Source: an uncultured Bacteroidota bacterium (lineage in GTDB: Bacteria; Bacteroidota; Bacteroidia; Bacteroidales; P3). Taken from it: DNA of 64,000 bases. Of the stretch, positions 61,838-64,000 are shown in pieces (position 1 is the stretch's first letter; each line of letters begins with the position of its first letter). The stretch is from NCBI GenBank assembly GCA_902800395.1, contig CADCEC010000012.1, positions 1 to 64,000 on the forward strand. The letters run 5' to 3'. A program made the translations under genes and the position numbers. A model generated the notes under the pieces. The model did no database searches and was not told where the DNA came from. It saw only the letters and a program-made list of their open reading frames with translations.

Positions 61838-64000
61838 TTAACGCAGTATAAGTTTCTTGACGATGGCGCCACTGTCGGTAACGATGCGGACGAAGTAGGT
61901 GCCGGCGGCCCATCGGCTGACGTCGATGGTGATTGTCTGATTGCTTGATTGTTTGATTGCTTGAGTGAAGACACAGCGGCCTTGCTGGTCGAGAACCTGA
62001 AGCGAGGTGTTCGCATCCATTGACTCATCAAGCACAATCGTCACCGTCGTAGTGGCAGGATTAGGATAAATAAGGAAGTCACTGCCTTCAACATCGTCGA
62101 TACCGACATTCTGGCTAAAGTAGGCGGTGATGATACGGTCGGAATGGATAACGAAGCTGTAGGGATTGTCGAAGATGGTGTCGCCCGTTTCGAGAATCCA
62201 AAAGTCGAAGCTGACGCCTTCTCCCTGCACAAGTCCCTCGAGGCTCACTGTATCCCCTTCCTCATAGCGGCCTTCGCCGACAACATAGTCGGCAGGGATA
62301 TTCTCCCCGCAGCTGCGGCAGACACGGTTGATATAGACAGTGAACGTGTCGAGCACCGGCGGAATACGCGCGCTGTCAAGCTCCACCTTGACATTATCGA
62401 GATGCAAGTAGACGTTATCCGTATTTAGTCCTGTTTGCACGAAGAATCCGAGGCGTATATTACCCATAGCCTCTGCCGGCAGAGTTATGGTGGGGTGCCA
62501 ATTCAGCGAATCCAAGCTCTGCATGAGATTGCCACCAGCAGCACCGCCCCAGTCGGCGAGCACCTGCCACGAGGAGCCATTGTCGGCCGTAAAGGCGACG
62601 CCAAAGCGGGTTTCGTCGGAGAGACTGTCGGGGGAACTTTCGCCCATACCGCGTGTCATCCTGATGTCGAACGAGAGCTTGGCCGAGTCGCTCACAGCAA
62701 TCAGCGGCGAGATGAGCCACTCATGCTCATTGTAGAAATCCACCGTCACCCGCATCGCGGCGAGGCTTCCGTAAACATTGTAGATACTCCACTGGGAGGC
62801 ATATCGATAATCGAGCGCATAGCCGGGATAGTCAAGACTGTCGACCCATCCTCTGGCGCGGTTCCAGCACGAGGCTTCTGCCATGTTGATATAACCGTCG
62901 AACGACTCGTAGTAAGGCAACGGCGCAGGGTTGCAGTCGGTGGTGAAGCTGCCGATATACAGCCATTCCGAGGTATCGGTGGCGCCACATAGTGAACGCA
63001 CCCAGGCGTGATAGGTGGTGTTGCCGCTGAGGCCGTGGAGGGTGATTGTCTGATTGCTTGAGTGTATAATTGCTTGAGTGGCTGAGGGGATGCTGTCGGT
63101 ACCATAGCATATCTGGTAGGCGTCGCCCATGCCGCTCCAACCGAGGGTGATACTGTCGTAGCTCAAGTCGGTCACCGTGGGTTGCGAGGGTCGGAGACAC
63201 GTGGGCATCGCTTCGACAAGGAGGTCATCGACATCGAGCGAGGCGCCGTTGATGCTGAAGAATGCCACACAGACGGTGTCGGCACCCGGCAAGCTGTCGA
63301 TATAAAACTCGTGTTCACTCCACGAGGAACTGCTCCACTGATCCGCCCCGTTGAAGACCCACAACGGCACCATTGTCGAGAGGTCCGACACATCGGTCAT
63401 CAGTCCCACGACGATGGCCGAGTCGCGGTAATAATGGCTCTCCCAGAAGCGGATATGAAGACCACTCTCCGGGAAGGCGAAGCGCGGCGTTTGTGCCAAA
63501 CTCTGCTCGCCGTCGAAGCCCCAAAAATCGAGCACCCCGGTGCCGCTATGGGCATCAGTGGGCCTCTGCGCCACACGGGGATAGTTGCTGCTATTGAGCA
63601 CAGCCATCCAGCAGGCAGGAAGGGTCTCCCCGAGGGCTATGGTCTCGAAGTCCTCCTCGATGGGCAATGCTGTGGCCACACAAGGCGTGGTGAAGTCCAC
63701 TTCATGCAAATCACCCAATGAGCCGTCGCTGCACACCGCGCGCACGGCAGCAGTGTAGTTCTGCTGCGGGGTAAGGCCGGTAATCAAATAGTGTGTATTC
63801 GACACCGAAGAGGCCACCACTGCTCCGTCGAGCAGCACCTGGTATTGTCCACCCTCGCTGCTGGCATCCCATGCCAGCTCGGCAGAGACCGATGTAACGT
63901 TGCGCATTCGGACATCTATCGGTTGCGGACAGTTGAAGGTAGAGCCAATCTCGATGTCGTCGATGTAGAGGTACCCAGCCGTCTTCACCCGAAGCACAAA
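61838..64000 (-). CDS. T9SS-secreted multidomain protein, C-terminal part (N-terminus outside window)
   Basis: About 720 residues of a larger protein; the frame runs open to the right edge of the window. Visible are a MAM-type end (LYIDDIEIGSTF), FN3-like units (VTSVSAELAWDASSEGGQYQVLLDG; SYDSITLGWSGMGDAYQICYG), two anchor-J/MAM sandwiches (LPIEEDFETIALGETLPACWMAVLN; LPYYESFDGYINMAEASCWNRARG), a beta-repeat (GRYEEGDTVSLEGL) and a type A sorting domain with FLIYPNPATTTVTIVL ending AGTYFVRIVTDSGAIVKKLILR. Two octamer tracts are translated (TQAIKQSSNQTITIDV and TQAIIHSSNQTITLHG). It should be exported by SprA. Function unknown. Confidence 0.88.
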   Translation of the reverse strand, partial: FVLRVKTAGYLYIDDIEIGSTFNCPQPIDVRMRNVTSVSAELAWDASSEGGQYQVLLDGAVVASSVSNTHYLITGLTPQQNYTAAVRAVCSDGSLGDLHEVDFTTPCVATALPIEEDFETIALGETLPACWMAVLNSSNYPRVAQRPTDAHSGTGVLDFWGFDGEQSLAQTPRFAFPESGLHIRFWESHYYRDSAIVVGLMTDVSDLSTMVPLWVFNGADQWSSSSWSEHEFYIDSLPGADTVCVAFFSINGASLDVDDLLVEAMPTCLRPSQPTVTDLSYDSITLGWSGMGDAYQICYGTDSIPSATQAIIHSSNQTITLHGLSGNTTYHAWVRSLCGATDTSEWLYIGSFTTDCNPAPLPYYESFDGYINMAEASCWNRARGWVDSLDYPGYALDYRYASQWSIYNVYGSLAAMRVTVDFYNEHEWLISPLIAVSDSAKLSFDIRMTRGMGESSPDSLSDETRFGVAFTADNGSSWQVLADWGGAAGGNLMQSLDSLNWHPTITLPAEAMGNIRLGFFVQTGLNTDNVYLHLDNVKVELDSARIPPVLDTFTVYINRVCRSCGENIPADYVVGEGRYEEGDTVSLEGLVQGEGVSFDFWILETGDTIFDNPYSFVIHSDRIITAYFSQNVGIDDVEGSDFLIYPNPATTTVTIVLDESMDANTSLQVLDQQGRCVFTQAIKQSSNQTITIDVSRWAAGTYFVRIVTDSGAIVKKLILR
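61932..61965. repeat. Period-8 tract in the sorting domain of the last cargo gene
   Basis: TTGATTGC-type units are read in frame as TQAIKQSSNQTI in the sorting domain, at the position where the second cargo protein reads STQTSNNAV. Confidence 0.85.
63044..63080. repeat. Period-8 tract in an FN3 unit of the last cargo gene
   Basis: GATTGTCTGATTGCTTGAGT and ATAATTGCTTGAGTGG are translated as TQAIIHSSNQTITLHG between IPSA and LSGNTTYHAWVRSL. Confidence 0.8.

Overview
The window comes from a moderately GC-rich member of the Bacteroidota, most likely an uncultured gut-type Bacteroidales. The evidence is a SprA translocon gene and several cargo proteins with type IX secretion (T9SS) C-terminal domains, a TonB-dependent receptor paired with a DUF4249 lipoprotein, a SAM-II riboswitch on metK, fused DAHP synthase/chorismate mutase, and repeated Bacteroidota promoters (TTTG, 19-20 bp, TAnnTTTG). 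No CRISPR array, prophage or conjugative element was seen.

Layout. 1-0.5 kb: 5' end of a 16S rRNA gene (minus) and its promoter. 0.5-9.6 kb: pdxJ with a GH20-type hexosaminidase, metK under a SAM-II riboswitch, a lipoprotein / radical SAM / outer-membrane-barrel cluster, DAHP synthase-chorismate mutase, and rplU-rpmA. 9.7-16.1 kb: DUF4249 lipoprotein and TonB-dependent receptor, a REP-type tyrosine transposase (RAYT) with a REP array, folK and glutamine synthetase. 16.4-28.8 kb: three very large secreted T9SS cargo genes, one broken by an in-frame stop. 29-34.9 kb (plus): Xaa-Pro aminopeptidase, a four-helix-bundle (S23) gene inside an inverted-repeat element, a nucleoside kinase, recN and aroK. 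34.9-48.7 kb (minus): one long unit M64 peptidase, beta-helix lipoprotein, ruvA, sprA, TPR, dedA, sufS. 49.1-52.4 kb: a YrdC-like gene, a small membrane protein and panC, then aroQ with a zinc peptidase. 52.5-59.3 kb: a gdhA broken by a deletion, then glycosyltransferase, secreted protein, PorE-like protein and hydrolase. 59.3-64 kb: YitT family protein, tRNA-Gly(CCC), purM and the C-terminal part of another T9SS cargo protein. Many genes overlap by ATGA, so translational coupling is common.

The most unusual feature is repetitive DNA of three kinds. (1) Short tandem tracts, period 7-11 bp, lie between genes and also inside genes, always in frame: GH20, radical SAM, folK, panC, M64, T9SS domains and signal peptides. 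(2) REP palindromes next to a RAYT gene have supplied a new C-terminal tail to FolK and probably the N-terminus of the TonB receptor. (3) A hairpin-type element carries an S23 four-helix-bundle gene between inverted arms of short repeats, with two gene-less copies elsewhere in the window. How the short tracts and the S23 element spread is not something I can name from known families, and these are the best candidates for an undescribed system. All functional calls rest on sequence reading alone; no database search was run.
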